DNA of 64,000 nucleotides from Asterella californica (GCA_036924285.1 JAYKYS010000001.1:14161501-14225500), one strand, 5' to 3'; positions 23,953 to 37,522 are shown, numbered from the stretch's first letter. The notes: generated by a model from the letters alone, not told the origin. Numbers and translations: made by a program.

Positions 23953-25370
23953 ACATTTTTGGTTCCTTTGTCGGGACCTCACTTGAAGGGATCGTTGAAG
24001 ATGTTTAGAGTTCAGTTCTATATTCGACAAAAAGAGATCATGAGAGATCACATGGAGAGAACGTTGGGAGGAGAGAGAGCTAATGCGATGTTAGCAACAT
24101 TAGAACCTTTCGTGTATCCCGTAGTGATCTATGACACATTCGAGGTTATTCTTTATATCTTGCTCACTTAGAAAGAGTTTGAGGAGAGTTGAAAGGGGAT
24201 GAAACAAGAGTTGTAGAGAAAGGAGGAGAGAGAAGTTATTAGAGGAGAAAAATTTCCGAGTTTGAGGATTTCTGCTCTCTAGGAAAGTTTTACAATCACT
24301 GTCAGATTTTCTGTGAATTTTATTTTCCAGTGAAACTTTCCAGGACTGTAGCTTGGCTGATAACCTATCTACGACAAAAGATATCATAGGAAAAGGTGGT
24401 CTAGAGAGGGAGCAAATGAATTTTCAAAGTTGAGAGGGTTTATTTACGAGAGTTGAGGAATTCTGTTCTCTGGAAAAAATTTACAGTCATTGTCAGATTT
24501 TCTGTGAATTTTATTTTCCTGTGAAAACTTCCAGGATTGTAGCTTGTCTAATGAGCTACTAGAAGAACCAAAAATCATGAGAAGATGATGTCTAAAGAGG
24601 GAGATAGAATTTTTCAAAGTAGAGGGGGTTGAAAGCCATGAGAGAAGTGAAAATATACAAATTTCAGTTCTCTGAAAATTTGTACAGTCAGCACCATCTC
24701 TTTTTATTAAGGAATTTTCTACTGAAACTTCATTAGTTAGTAGCTTGGAGGTTGAGCTACTGGAGATCACAAAAATCTTGGAGAGATCTCTTACCGATTA
24801 AGAGATATACGGTTCGACATACAAGGAGGTCTTGAAGATACTTCATGGAGATTCCAGTTCCAGTGCTGAGGTTGAAGGAGAGACGTTTGGGAGTTAGAAC
24901 AGAGACGGAAAAGCCAAAGTTAAGTATAGAGGCGTTGCGATCAAGCATCTATTGTAGTTGGGGTGCCCTTTTTGCTCTATATCAAGAAGCTTCTGCGAGC
25001 ATCGGCGCAGATGCAAAGAAGATTGAGTTCAAAGCATCATTCACTGTGGAGGCCACGAATGCTCCTGACGAAGTAGAGTGTGATCCTTACAAAAGTGACT
25101 TTAAGATGTCTGCTAGGATCAATACAGACGATGGTCAAGATGATATTATCTTAGACTCTTAATTTTAGATTGGATTTTATTTCGTGTATAGCATGTATAA
25201 TACACAATTTTCACTATAAAGCTTGAAAGAGTAAGAAAGTGATGTAGAATTATTTTCTTCAAAGATATTTTGTCCACTTAATGGTTGAGAAGGCGCAACA
25301 TGAGTGGAAGTTCAAAAGATTGGAAAGTTAGACTTAGAAACTTTCCTCAAGGACGATCGTTAGAAGACTG
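23953..25370 (+). mobile_element. Leader region of the second gypsy-type element
   Basis: The leader holds three diverged repeats (24257-24790) and an open frame 24845-25162 (105 codons: MEIPVPVLRLKERR) with no recognised domain. It ends where the solo LTR B begins. The final bases before 25371 may belong instead to Copia-1: TCTTCT just left of LTR B extends the gag fragment seen at 31305. Confidence 0.4.
24257..24790 (+). repeat. Three-unit tandem repeat of about 190 bp
   Basis: The units begin near 24257, 24449 and 24634. Each carries TTCTGTTCTCTGGAAAA-like sequence, TGTCAGATTTTCTGTGAATT (strong in units 1 and 2), GTGAAACTTTCCAGG and TGTAGCTTG. Unit 3 is the most diverged. Similar words occur in insert X near 2095-2130. 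Confidence 0.65.
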
Positions 25371-28300
25371 TGTAGTGACGTAGGATTTCTCCTTTTGCCC
25401 ATTTAGTATACAAGATATCGTTCCCACAGAGGATTTGCACAAGTAACACTGCTCTAAGTTCTAAGATCTGTTCAAACACACAAACACACAGGTTTTGCCT
25501 AGAAATCCCTTCTTCTCACAAAACCACACAAAACAACACGTCTTCCAGACATGCCAAATGGTGCTCTAGAACTAAACAAACAACTACCAACTAAAATATC
25601 ACACAACTGTTCATAGAGAAGCTCGGGAAGACGATCTTCCTGCTTCCAGATTGCTTCTTCCGGTCTTCTCGATACCGTCTTCCCGAAGCGATTCTCGTCT
25701 TCTGGGGGTTCAGCTCGTCTTCTCACACCTCCAGAAGGCTGTCCGGCTTCGCAGAAGTCGACTAGTAACAGTTGTTACACCTTACTCTCATACTCACATT
25801 CCAACGGGTTGGATAAATCACAGGGTGTATGCCCCCTGTAGTCTTCCCAGGCTTCTGCCTACGGAAGTTGTCTTCCTGCAGCACTACAACGACATTCACC
25901 TTCACGGAAGCTCAATAGAAGTCTCGGAAGCTCACTAGAAGAAGATAAGAAGATGGGGAAGATGAGGGAAGATGGGAAGAAGAAGAAATCCAAACAAGAG
26001 AAAACATGATGAAAAAGGGCAATTAAGATTCCGACAGGCTTCTAGTCCGGATCTTGACTAACAAGCCATCCCTGCTTGTAATAGTTTGGGGAGGAAGACA
26101 ACAAACGTGAGTACTGTAGCACCGTCTTTTACTCGAGGATGTCGTCTTCTGTTGCGGGAAGAAGGCTTCTTTCTTCTTCACTTCGCTGCTCTGACTGCTC
26201 TGTCTTCTGGGATCTCTTACCCAGAAGACCGTTCGTACGTAGATCCCAAGTGCTCTACTGAACGAGTCAAGCTACACTCCACAACTGTTGACATTCACCG
26301 CCACTCAAGAAGAACACTTCCCATGCACAATTGGGAGCGAATTCAATACATTCCACCACCCAGAAGACATGAGCGAAGCTGCTGCACTCAAATCCACAAT
26401 CTATTCCCCGAGAAGAAGTCACAATGGCATTGGGAAGCTCACTCTCGCTACTTCCTGCGTCTACTCCTCGACACACCAGCCTAGCTAACAGGACTGCACG
26501 AGGATGCCGTTCCCTGTTCCTAGATTGTCCACTACTTCTATCTACATCTTCGAACCACTGCTGGTGCGAGTATGCAGACCCCTCCTGTATATTCCAAGAC
26601 TATTCGTATGTTTCCAACAACGGGTGTAGTGTGCTAAGACTGTCTCTGCTCTAATGTGTCTCGCCTGCCTGCCTGTAGAATCGGTGTGTATGTTCAGTTA
26701 CTACAGAATCCTACAGAACTGGCAGAACTGGCAGAGCTCCATTTCCTACTCTACGATCCTACTTAACCATCTGCCTCGAGAGTCAGGGGAGGCGACCACC
26801 AGGGAGAGAGAGAGAGGCGCTGACAAGAGGTTGTCACCTCACATGCATGCGGCCCTCTTCCCAATTAGCCCTCCACTGTGTTACTCCTACGCTACCTATG
26901 CTGCCACGTGGGGTCCTAACTATTTTTACATGGAAAACTGCCACCCTTAAGATAGCATGTCCGATCCTACTAAATCTGGAAGTGTCGATTAAGTTTGCTA
27001 ACTACTCTGATTGCTCGGTGGCAATCTCCACATGATCTGCTCCTACCGGAGCTACTACCTCGACTTCTGATGGACTGGGAAGCCCTGCACTTACCTCGGG
27101 TACCACTGAGGTAGCTTCCCTCTCCTCGCTCTTCGCTGGCCCTGCTGTTTCTGCGGCTGCGTCTTCCTCGGCTTCGACTTCGGGAGATGGAATGGTCTTC
27201 TGGGAAGACGAGTCGAATAGTGCGTCTTCGGTCTTCTGAGGCACAGATGCAGTACTAGGGACCATGGCGACCTCATAGGGGTCCGGGGAAGTCGCTTCCT
27301 CCACGCAGAATACCTGGGAAGACGGCTCGTCTTCCTGTCTTCCAGAAGACATCATGTCTTCCGGGGCGTCTTCTGGAGTCTTCTCGTCTTCCAACGCTGT
27401 CACCACCAAGTGTACAGCGAGATCGAACTCCTCCTTCTCCATTCCGGACCCAGTCGAGGGTGCTAGGGCTTGGGAAGATGCGGTTGCAGGTGTTGGAAGT
27501 GAGGGAAGACCATAAAGTGTCTTTACTCCTTCTATTTGTCTATCCAGGTACCTGAACATGCTATCTCTGCATTCCACCAACCTCGTCTTGGACCCGCTGT
27601 CCCATTCCCTAGCTAAGGTAAGTAACTTCTTATCCGCGGTGAAGTTGAACTTCTTCCGAAGCGCTTCTACCGACTGAGCTAACATCTTCTGCGCACGAGC
27701 CTCCGCTGCTTCCCTCTGCGTCTTCTCAGCTGCAGCTCGCGCTTCTGCGGCTTCTCGCTGCATCTTCCAAGTGGTCTGCTCTTCTGCGAGGGCAGTGATC
27801 TTCTCTCGCACTCGGAGAACTTCCTGATCGCGCTGCTGTACTCGCGCCTGCAACTCCTGGTTGCTCTTCCGAAGTTGCATCGACTCCTTGGCAGAAGCAG
27901 CTGCTTCCGCCTTGTACCTGGCTGCAAGCTTCTCCGTGGTGCGGAGACTAGCTTCCAGCGACTCCGTCTTCTGCTGGCTGTCTTCCTGTCACAGCAAGGT
28001 GCGCAGGCCGAATCCAGGCTGTAAGGGCTTCTCCTGTGCCCTCGCTCTCCTTTCCAGCAACTCCATAGCGGGCTGGATCTCCTTCTGGAAGTAGGCACTG
28101 AACTCCTCCAGTCGTCTTCTTGCGGAAGACAAGTTCATCCCCACCACTCGCTCCATGGTGTCGACTTCGTCTTCCAGAGGCAAGGAAGCCTCTTCCACCA
28201 CTACGGCCTTCATCTTCTGCGCACGAGAAGAAGCTACTCTTCTCATCTTTCGGGGTGGAAGACTCCTCGTGGCAGGAGCGGCTCTCCTCTTTGCGCTTCC

Positions 28301-31300
28301 TCGCATCGCAGTAGGAGTGCCCATCCATCCTTCTCTTCTGGAGTCTTCGGAAGACTCCCAGGTGTTACAGAAGTTGTCTTCTGCTCCGATCGGGTACTCA
28401 GCAAGTCTTCCTCCGAGTTCGACTCCGATCCTGAATGAATGAGGGAGATGGGTGTCCTCGGTACACTTCTATGACCCATCTTCCTCACTGGCGTGGCGTC
28501 TTCCGACCCACTAGACTCGTCTTCTCTCAACAGAAGCGTCTTCTGGTGAGAGCCGGGTCTCAGCTGTGGCATCAGAGTGGGAGGGGGCGTTGCTGCTGCC
28601 TCTCGGTCATCGTCTTCCGAGGTCTCCTCCTTCACCTCCTGTCGTTCCGTTGGCCCATACACTGCCAGCTGATCTTCCCTAAGATCCCTCATGGCTACAT
28701 ACAAGTAGCAGAAGAAGGGCGTCAGATGTCCTCCCGCCGGGGTACCCAAGTATGCTAGCTCCGTCTGTACATAGTTGTGGATGTACGCGCCCCAGTAGAT
28801 TGGCACTCTGTCATCCCACACTGATTCCAGGAACTCCACGTCCTGATCTCCTAAGTACCTTGTCTTCTGCGCTTTTCCCTTGGGGAAAAGATGCAGAAAC
28901 AACTTCGCCAGAAGTCGCTTCTTCGGCTCCCGGTAAGACTCTATCTTCCAACCGTTCCTCCCCTGCATGTCTTCCACGAAAAGGCAGGTGGTACTCCCAG
29001 GCACATGCCATGAACTCACAATCCTAGGCAAGATCTTCTTCTCGTACCAATATCCTCGGTTCTCGATCTCAAGCCTGTGAAACGCCTTACGCCACCAGTC
29101 TTCAGTCCAAGAAGACGGTCTTCCCCGAGCTACTCCTGCCTTCGCAGGTACACGGTTACGCGGTGGTAACGCGGCCCACACCTCCTCCAGAAGCCCTTGA
29201 TCTGCGAGGTTCCAATCCCACAGGAAGAAGTCGAGACCCAACTCCTTGAGGAAAGGAGTGGCCTCGGCCAATTCTGCCGTGGGTAACACCAAGCCTCGCG
29301 GATGCATCGACATACCTGGAAGATCTGTTGCACTAAACCACAAGCACCTACTATGAGCTGAAGGCTCAGTTCTTCCCGAGTGTCCACAGTCTAGCTGTAC
29401 TTCTCAGAAGACAACTACTCCGTCTTCCGGGATTCTAACAGTACTTCCTAGATAGCTCTCGTCTTCCGAGCTATATCTAAACAATCCTATCTAAGCAAGG
29501 CCTCGCATGGATTACCAAGAAGACAACCCACCTTGCATTACATCCTACTTCATATCAGAAGATACAAGATATGCGAGAAGTAGAGTATGAGAAAGGTTCA
29601 GAAGATGGTTGCGGGCTCCTGCGGTGACAGTGGTCTCTGGGAAGACACTTGGGACAGCTTCCGATTCAATGTCTTTCTCGGAAGACCTCCCGAAGTCAGG
29701 CTTCCCTTCACTGGTCTCACCTGTCTTCTGCTCCCTACGCGCAATCTATCCTCACAACAGACTCAAGACATTTGCACTCTGTTCTTCTGACTTCTCACCT
29801 CTCATACACACTCAGAAGAAGCTTGCTGCATGATGGGAAGACATGACCCTCGACCATTCTCTCCAGATTCTGCCAGCAAGACTTCTCACAACTCTCTTCT
29901 AAGTTCAGGAAGAAGAAGGAACGGCTGCTATGGATCGGACAGAAGAGACCCGAATGGACCCTCGCGTCTTCTCGCTCATTTTGCCAGCCCTCCAGTCTTC
30001 TAGTCTCTCTAGGAAGATGGGGAGTTGAGAAGCTTGGAAGACCGGGAGGCACAGGCCTAGTTCCCGACTTCCAACTTCTCGAAATAACAAAACAACTCAC
30101 CAAGCCACTGAGGATTCGTACCAAGTCTCTCTAAACACAAAAGCAAAGCAAATCCACTCTTGATACGAATTGTGTTCAGTCGACTTCCGAAGACAGTCTT
30201 CCGAAGATGTCTTCCGAAGACAGTCAAGTTCAAGAAGCGTCTTCCGAAGATGTTCCCATCTTCCGAATCGTCTTCTGTTCCAAGTTTCGGGGATAGAGAG
30301 GTAGGGGGGTAGGGAAATTGATAGTTGGGGTCTCCAATTTGAGGGCTAGGAGTAGGGAAGCTCGAATTGAGCTCGGGAAGAAGCAAGGAGATGTCTCGAC
30401 AGAAATTGGGCAGCGCTTCTGCGCCCAATGTCTCAATAGAAAGAATGGGGGTGGGGTAATCGATCAGGCTGCCTACACACAATCAAGGAAGCGCGGGGAG
30501 TACCACGAAAAGGCGAGAAGAAGTGGGAGGGGAAAAGAACAGGGGAAAGAACCTCTACAGTCTTCTTCGGCTCCCCGAGTTGCCTTCGACCTCCGCGCGC
30601 TTCTAGCTCTTGTCCTAGCTTCCAATGCGACTCCACACGACTGCGCTTGCTGTCAATTTCGGTCCACACCTTGATTCCACCTCTGCTTCTACTCGCCACT
30701 CTTCACTGTCAGCTTCTCGGAAGCTCCACAGAAACGCCTTCGCTTTCTCTGCTGTTTGTGCTCCCGCAATTCAATCTCACCCTTCGCCTAGCTGCCAACT
30801 TACTCTCTCCTATCTCGATGTCTCACTTGATTCCTCTCTCAATGCTAGCTCGCGAAGATCACTCTCTCAATCGATCTTCTTCAGGCGCGCTATGCTACGG
30901 GAAGTTGGAAGGTGTCTAATGTGCTTCCTCACGCATCTTCCCCGCAGATTAGGGGTTCTCGTCCTTGGTGTCTTCCTGACCTACCTACCTATTCGGTGCG
31001 CTCCAGTAGGTACACCTACTGTCTTACCCGAAAACTCGTGGTTGGTCCTTTGCGGTCGCTGTCTTCTGGAAGATAGGTGTCTTCCGCCGTCTTCCCATCT
31101 TCCGAAGACGCAACTGAGAAGACGATCTTCCGAAGACGGTCGTCTTCTGAAGAAGTCAACTTCTTATTACAAACAGCTCTTAAGATCATCTTCCTGTTAA
31201 GGAAGACGTAACCTTAAGTAACAACGCTTCTTCAGTTATACAAACAAGTCATTATTCTTAAAAATTTCAAAAATTCGTGCATCCTGTAATTTGTGGGCAC

Positions 31301-31304
31301 CACA
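25371..31304 (-). mobile_element. Solo giant gypsy LTR, copy B (5,934 bp)
   Basis: This is a complete LTR, read on the minus strand, from TGTGGTGCCCAC (31304) to CACTACA (25371). It is flanked by a perfect 5-bp target duplication GACTG (25366-25370 and 31305-31309) with no gag-pol between. That marks a solo LTR formed by LTR-LTR recombination. Length and organisation match copy C (5,929 bp). It is more diverged than A, C and D are from one another. It appears to lie in Copia-1, downstream of the gag zinc knuckle. Confidence 0.88.
27002..29313 (-). pseudogene. LTR-encoded protein, copy B (frameshift and nonsense)
   Basis: It starts at ATG 29313 (an upstream in-frame ATG lies at 29343). The N-terminal half is open to about 28320, where a frameshift occurs. 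The middle continues at 28324-27989 and stops at a CGA-to-TGA change. The C-terminal part is 27880-27002, ending ...EIATEQSE. Order along the protein: aromatic N-terminal domain (1-230), acidic Ser/Thr/Pro linker with RTPISLIHS, basic patch RRVASSRAQK, coiled coil (EALRKKF and AEARA-type heptads), and a Val/Ala/Pro-rich acidic tail. No family is recognised. It could be a gag-like protein or a regulatory factor of the element. Confidence 0.65.
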
Positions 31305-31593
31305 GACTGCCATATGAAAAAGGTTCTTATGTCGACACATAGTTTTGTTGTGGAAGCTTACCAGACCTGATGTCTGCTTGCCTCTTGAAGCAGGTCCTGA
31401 TCACATGACCTTTGGTTTTACAGTATGCACAAAACCGCTGCTCACCCCCGCCTTTAGCTTGCTGTTGCTGATGGTCAGGTCGAAGGTCCAGTTGCTGCTG
31501 AGAGAACTAACCTCGACCAGAAGAACCAAATCGGTTCTTACCTCTACCACCGAAGCTCTTTCCTCGTCCTCGTCCTCTGCCTCTACCTCCAGC
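31305..31593 (-). pseudogene. Copia-1 gag zinc-knuckle fragment
   Basis: Minus-strand reading gives a GGRGRGRGRGKSFGGRG-type Gly/Arg stretch next to LTR C, then the CCHC knuckle CAYCKTKGHVIRTC. It continues to within the linker before the protease. It is the continuation of the Copia-1 gag that stops at the right edge of the gypsy element (46284, and its duplicate at 6165). Its right-hand CCAGC (31589-31593) is half of the gypsy target duplication. Its left edge GACTG belongs to the target duplication of solo LTR B. Confidence 0.8.
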
Positions 31594-34500
31594 TGTAGTG
31601 ATGCAGGATTACTCCTTTTGCCCATTTAGTATACAAGATATCGTTCCCACAGAGGATTTACGCAAGTAACGTTGCTCTAAGTTCTAAGATCTGTTTAAAC
31701 GCACAAACACACGGGTTTTGTCTAGAAATCCCGTCGTCTCACAAAACCACGCGTCTTCCAGATACGCCAAAATGTACTTTGGATCTAAATAAACAACTAC
31801 CAACTAAAATATCACACAACTATTCACAGAGAAGCTCGGGAAGACGATCTTCCTACTTCCAGGTTGCTTCTTCCGATCTTCTCGATACCGTCTTTTCGAA
31901 GCAATTCTCGTCTTCTGGGGATTCAGCTCGTCTTCTCACACCTTCAGAAGATTGCCCTGCTCCACAGAAGTCGACTAGCAACAGTCGTTACACCTTACTC
32001 TTCCATTCACATCACAACGGTTTAGATTAATCACAGGGTGTATGCCTCCTGTAGTCTTCCCAGGCTTCTGCCTACGGAAATGGTCTTCCTGCAGCACTAC
32101 AACGACATTCACCTTCACGGAAGCTCAATAGAAGTCTCGGAAGCTCACTAGAAGAAGGTAAGAAGATGGGGAAGATGAGAGAAGATGGGGAAGAAGAGGA
32201 AATCCAAACAAGAGAAAACAAGATGAAAAAGGGCAATTAAGATTCCGACAGGCTTCTAGTCCGGATCCTGACTAACAAGCCATCCCTGCTTGTAATAGTT
32301 TGGGGAGGAAGACAACAAACATGTGTACAGTTGCACCGTCTTCTACTCGAGGATGTCGTCTTCTGTTGCGGGAAGAAGGCTTCTTTCTTCTTCACTTCGC
32401 TGCTTTGACTACTCTGTCTTCTGAGATCCCTTACCCATAAGACCGTCCGTACGCAGATCCCAAGTGCTCTACTGGACGAGCCAAGCTACACATCCACAAC
32501 TGTTGACATTCACCGCCACTCAAGAAGAACACTTCCCATGCACAATTGGGAGCGAATTCAAGGAAATCCATCACCCAGAAGACATGAACAAAGCTTCTGC
32601 ACTCAAATCCACAATCCATTCCCTGAGAAGAAGTCACAATGGCATTGGGAAGCTCACTCACTCTACTTCCTGCGTCTACTCCTCGACTCACCAGTCTAGT
32701 CAACAGGACTGCACGAGGATGCCGTTCCCTGTTCCTAGACTGTACACTACCTCTATCTACATCTCCGAACCATTGCTGGTAAGAGCATGCAGACCCCTCC
32801 TGTGTATTCCTAGACTATTCGTACGTTTCCAACAACGGGTGTAGTGTGCGAAGAACTGTCTATCCTGTGTCTCCTCTCTAATGTGTCTCGTCTGTCTGCA
32901 CCATCGAATCGATATGTGTGTGCAGTAGCTACAGAACTCTATCTCCTACTCTTCGGTCCTACTTATGTCGCTGCCATGAGAACTAGGGGAGACGATCACC
33001 AGGGAGAGAGAGGCACTGACAAGAGGTTGTCACCCCACATGCAAGCGGTTCCCCTTCCTAATTAGCCATCCATCGTGTTGCTCCTACGCTACCTATGCTA
33101 CCACATGGTATCCTAACTAATTTTACACTGAAAATTGCCACCCTTAAGATAGCATGTTTTGGTCCTACTAAATCTAGAATAGTCAATTTGGTTACTATCT
33201 ACTCTGATTGCTCGGAGGCAACCTCTACCTGATCTGCTCCTATCAGAGCTCCTAATGCGGCTTCTGATAAGCTAGAAAGCCCTGCAGTTACCTCGGGTGT
33301 CACTGAGGTGGCTTCCTCCTCGTCGTTCTTTGTTGGCCCTGCTGTCGTTGCGGCTGCGTCTTCCTTGGCTTCGGCTTCTGCTTCGGAAGACAGAAGCGTC
33401 TTCTGGGAAGCGGAGTCGACCGGTGCTTCTTTCATCTTCTGAGGCACTGGTGCGGGACTAGGGACCATGGCGACCTCATAGAGGTCGGGGGAAGTCGCTT
33501 CTTCCACGCGGAATACCTGGAAAGACGGCTCGTCTTCCTGTCTTCCAGAAGACATCTTGTCTTCCGAGGCGTCTTCTGGAGTCTTCTCGGCTTCCAACGC
33601 TGTCACTACCAAGTGCACAGCGAGATCGAACTCCTCCTTCTCCATTCCGGATCCAGTCGATGGTGCTGGAGCTTGGGAAGATGCGGTTGCAGGTGTCAGA
33701 AGCGAGGGAAGACCATAGAGTGTCTTCCCTCCTTCTATTTGTCGATCCAAGTACCTGAACATGCTCTCCCTGCATTCCACCAACATTGTCTTGGACCCGC
33801 TGTCCCATCCTCTAGCCAAGATAAGTAACTTCTTACCCGCGGTGAAGTTGAACTTCTTCCGAAGCGCTTCCACCGACTGTGCTAGCATCTCCTGTGCACG
33901 AGCCTCCGCTGCTTCCCGTTGCGTCTTCTCAACTGCAACTTGCGCTTCTGCGGCTTCCTGCTGCCTCGTCCATGTCATCTTCTCCTCTACGAGGGCGGTG
34001 ATCTTCTCTCGCATTCGGAGAACCTCCTGATCGCGCTGCTGTACCCGCGCCTGCATCTCCTGGTTGTTCTTCCGAAGCTGCACCAACTCCTTGGCAGAAG
34101 TGGCTGCTTCCGCCTTGTATCTGGCTGCGAGCTCCTCCGTGGTGCGGAGACTAGCTTCCAACGACTCCGTCTTCTTCTGGTCTTCTTCCTGTCGCAGCAA
34201 GGTGCGCAGACCGAATCCAGGTTGCAAGGGCCTCTCTTGAGCCTTCGCTCTCTTCTCCAGCAACTCCATAGTTGGCTAAATCTCCTTGTGGAAGAAGGCG
34301 CTTAACTCCTCCAGTCGTTTTCCTACGGAAGACAAGTTCATCTCCACTACTCGCTCTGAGGTGTCGACTTCGTCTTCCAGAGGCAAGGAAGCCTCTTCCA
34401 CCACAATGGCCTTCATCTTCTGCGCACGAGAAGAAGCTACTCTTCTCATCTTCCGGGATGGAAGATCCCTCATGGCAGGAGCGGGTCTCTTCACTGCGTT

Positions 34501-37500
34501 TCCTCGCATCGCAGTAGGAGTATCCCTTCTTCTCTTGTCTTCTGGAGTCTTCGGAAGACTCCCAGGTGTTGCAGAAGAGGTCTTCAGTTCCGATCGGGTA
34601 CTCAACAGTTCTTCTTCCGAGTCGGACTCCGATCCTGAATGAATGAGGGAGATGGGTGTCCTAGGTACACTTCTAGGACCCATCTTCCTCGGCGTCATGG
34701 CATCTTCCAACCCACTAGACTCCTCTTCCCTCACCAGAAGCGTCTTCTGGTGAGAACCGGACCTCAACTGTGGCATCAGAGTGGGAGGGGGCGTTACGGC
34801 TGCCGCTCGATCATCGTCTTCCGAGGTCTCCTCCTTCACCTCCTGTTGCCCCGTTGGCTCATACTCTGCCAGCTGATCTTCCTTAAGATCCCCCATGACT
34901 ACATACAAGTAGTAGAGGAAAGGGGTCAAGTGTCCTCCCGCCAGGGTATCCAAGTACGCTAGCTCCGTCTGTACATAGTTGTGGACGTATGCGCCCCAGT
35001 AGATGGGCACTCTGTCATCCCACACTGATTCTAGGAACTCCACGTCCTGATCTCCCAAGTACCTCGTCTTCTGCGCTTTCCCCTTGGAAAAGAGATGCAA
35101 AAACAGCTTCGCCAGAAGTCGCTTCTTCGGCTCCCGGTAAGATTCGATCTTCCACCCATTCCTACCCTGCCTGTCTTCCACGAAAAGGCAGGTGGTGCTC
35201 CCAGGCACATGCCACGAACTCACGATCCTGGGCAAAATCTTCTTCTCAAACCAATACTCTCGGTTCTCGTATTCTGGCCTGTGAAAAGCTCTGCGCCACC
35301 AATCTTCAGTCCAAGAAGATGGTCTTCCTCGAGCTACTCCTGCCTTCGCAGGTACACGGTTGCGAGGTGGTAACGCTGCCCACACCTCCTCCAGAAGTCC
35401 CTAGTGTGCGAGGTTCCAATCCCATAGGAAGAAATCGAGACCCAACTCCTTGAGAAAGGGCGTGGCCTCGGCCAACTCCGCTGCTGGTAACACCAACCCT
35501 CGAGGATGCATCGACATACTGGAAGATCTGTTGCACTAAGCCACACGCACTTACTATGAGCTGAAGGCTCAGTCCTTCCCAAGTGCCCACAGTCTGGCTT
35601 CAACTTCTCAGAAGACAAAACTAGTCTTCCAGAAGACAGCTACTCCGTCTTCCGAGATTCTAACAGTACTTCCTAGATAGCTCTCGTCTTCCGAGCTATA
35701 TCTAAACAATCCTATCTAAGCAAGGTCTCGCATGGATTACCCAGAAGACAACCCACCTTGCATTACATCCTACTTCCTATCAGAAGATACAAGATTCGCG
35801 AAACATAAAGTGCATAACAGGTTCGGAAGATGGTTGCGGGCTCTTGCGGTGACAGTGGCCTTGGGGAAGACACTCGGGACAGTTTCCGATTCAATGTCTT
35901 TCTCGGAAGACCTCCCGAAGTCAGACTTCCCTTCACTGGTTTCACCTGTCTTCGTCTTCCTACGCGCAATCTATCCTCACAACAGACTCAAGACAATTGC
36001 ACTCTGTTCTTCTGACTTCTCACCTCTCATACGCACTCAGAAGAAGCTTGCTGCTCGATGAGAAGACATGACCCTCGATCATTCTCTCCAGATTCTGCCT
36101 GCAAGTCTTCTCACGACTCTCTTCTAAGTTTGGGAAGAAGAAGAAATAGCTGCTATGGGTCGGACAGAAGAGATCCGAAATGGACCCTCACGTCTTCTCG
36201 CTCATTCTGCCAGCCTTCCAGTCTTCTAGTCTCGGTGGAGTTGAGAAGCTTGGAAGACCGGGAGGCACAGGCCTAGTTCTCGACTTCCAACTTCTCGAAA
36301 TAACAAAAGAACTCACCACACTACTCAAGATTCGTACTAAGCCTCTCTTAACACAAAAGCAACACAAATCCACTCTTGATACGAATTGGTTATAGTCGAC
36401 TTCCGAAGACAATCTTCCGAAGACAGTCAAGTTTAAGAAGCGTCTTTCGAAGATGTTCCCATCTTCCGAAGCGTCTTCTGTTCAAGGTTTCGGATGTAGA
36501 GGGGTAGTAGGGTAGGGAAATTGATGGTTGGGATCGTCAATTTGGAGACGATGGGTAGGGAAGATTTGAATTGAACTCAGGAAGAAGTAGGAAGATGTCT
36601 GACAGAAATTGGGCAGCGCTTCCGCACCCAATGTCACAATAGGAAAAATGGGGATGGGGGTAATCGGTCAGGTTGCCTGCAACCAACCGGGGAAGCGCGG
36701 AGAACACAAAACAGAGGCGAGAAGTAGTGAGAAGGGAGAAGAACATGAGAAGAACCTCTACAGTCTTCTGTCTTCTTCCCGGGGTGTCTTCGACCTTCCA
36801 AGCGCTTCTGGCTCTGGTCCTAGCTCCAATGCGACCCCACACAGCTGCTTCCGCTGTCAGTTTCGGGCCACGCTTCAATTCCATCTTCGATTCTACTCAG
36901 CTACTCTCTAATGTCAGCTTCTCGGGAGCTCACAAAAACGCCTTCGCTCCCTGCCTTCCGTGCTTCAGCAATTCGGTCTCGCCCTTCGCCTAGCTGCCAA
37001 CTGGTCCTCACCTCGCTCGATTTTCTCACTCGATTCCCTCACTCGATTTCCTCTCGCGAAGCTCACTCTTTTGAAATCGATCTTCTCAAACGCACTTGCT
37101 GCGGAAAGTTGGAATGCGCTAATGCGCTTCCTGCGCATCTTCCCTGCAAATTAGGGGTTTCGACCCTAGGTGTCTTTCCCGACCTACCTACCACCTTGGT
37201 GTTACCTAGTAGGTACACCTACTCCTTTACCTGGAAATTTGTGGTTAGGCCTTCGCGGTCGCTGTCTTCCGGAAGATAGGTGTCTTCCGTCGTCTTCCAG
37301 TCTGCCGTCGTCTTCCCGTCTTCCGAAGACGCAACTGAGAAGACGCTTCCCGGAAGACGGTCGTCTTCCGAAGAAGTCAACTTCTTATTAAAAAGCTCAT
37401 AAGATCATCTTCTCTCTAAGGAAGTAGTAATCTTAAGTAACAACGCTTCTTCACTTATACAAACAAATTATTAATCTTAAAAATTTAAAACTTCGTGATT

Positions 37501-37522
37501 CCTGTAATTTGTGGGCACCACA
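31594..37522 (-). mobile_element. 3' LTR, copy C (5,929 bp, complete)
   Basis: The inner edge is TGTGGTGCCCAC at 37522 in sense; the outer edge is CACTACA at 31594. Imperfect terminal inverted repeats TGTRGTG frame it. It directly adjoins the gypsy integrase C-terminus and the short region after it (37523-37580). The non-coding sense 3' part (33198-31594) is shared with copy B only. Motif arrays lie near 37257-37385 and 36398-36482. Confidence 0.88.
33199..35517 (-). pseudogene. LTR-encoded protein, copy C (two stops)
   Basis: This is the best reference for the LTR frame: 773 codons from ATG 35517 to the stop at 33199, with no frameshift that I can see. It has two in-frame TAG codons, at about 35402 (CAG in A and B) and 34277 (CAG in B). 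The open stretches are 369 and 356 codons. The N-terminal part has WTEDWWRRAFH, ILPRIVSSWHVPG and HLTPFLYYLYV. The C-terminal part has RLEEL, a long Glu/Lys/Ala coiled coil, and LVECRESMFRYLDRQIEG. The long frame survives in four copies and sits entirely inside the LTR, so every complete element would carry it twice. Confidence 0.7.

Noticed and set aside
24257..24790. CRISPR-like or satellite array
   Set aside because: There are only three diverged units without unique spacers, in a plant retroelement leader.
29300..29330. Splice donor (CCAG-GTATGT) at the start of the LTR frame in copy B
   Set aside because: The other copies lack one base and do not preserve GT at this point, so splicing cannot be supported.
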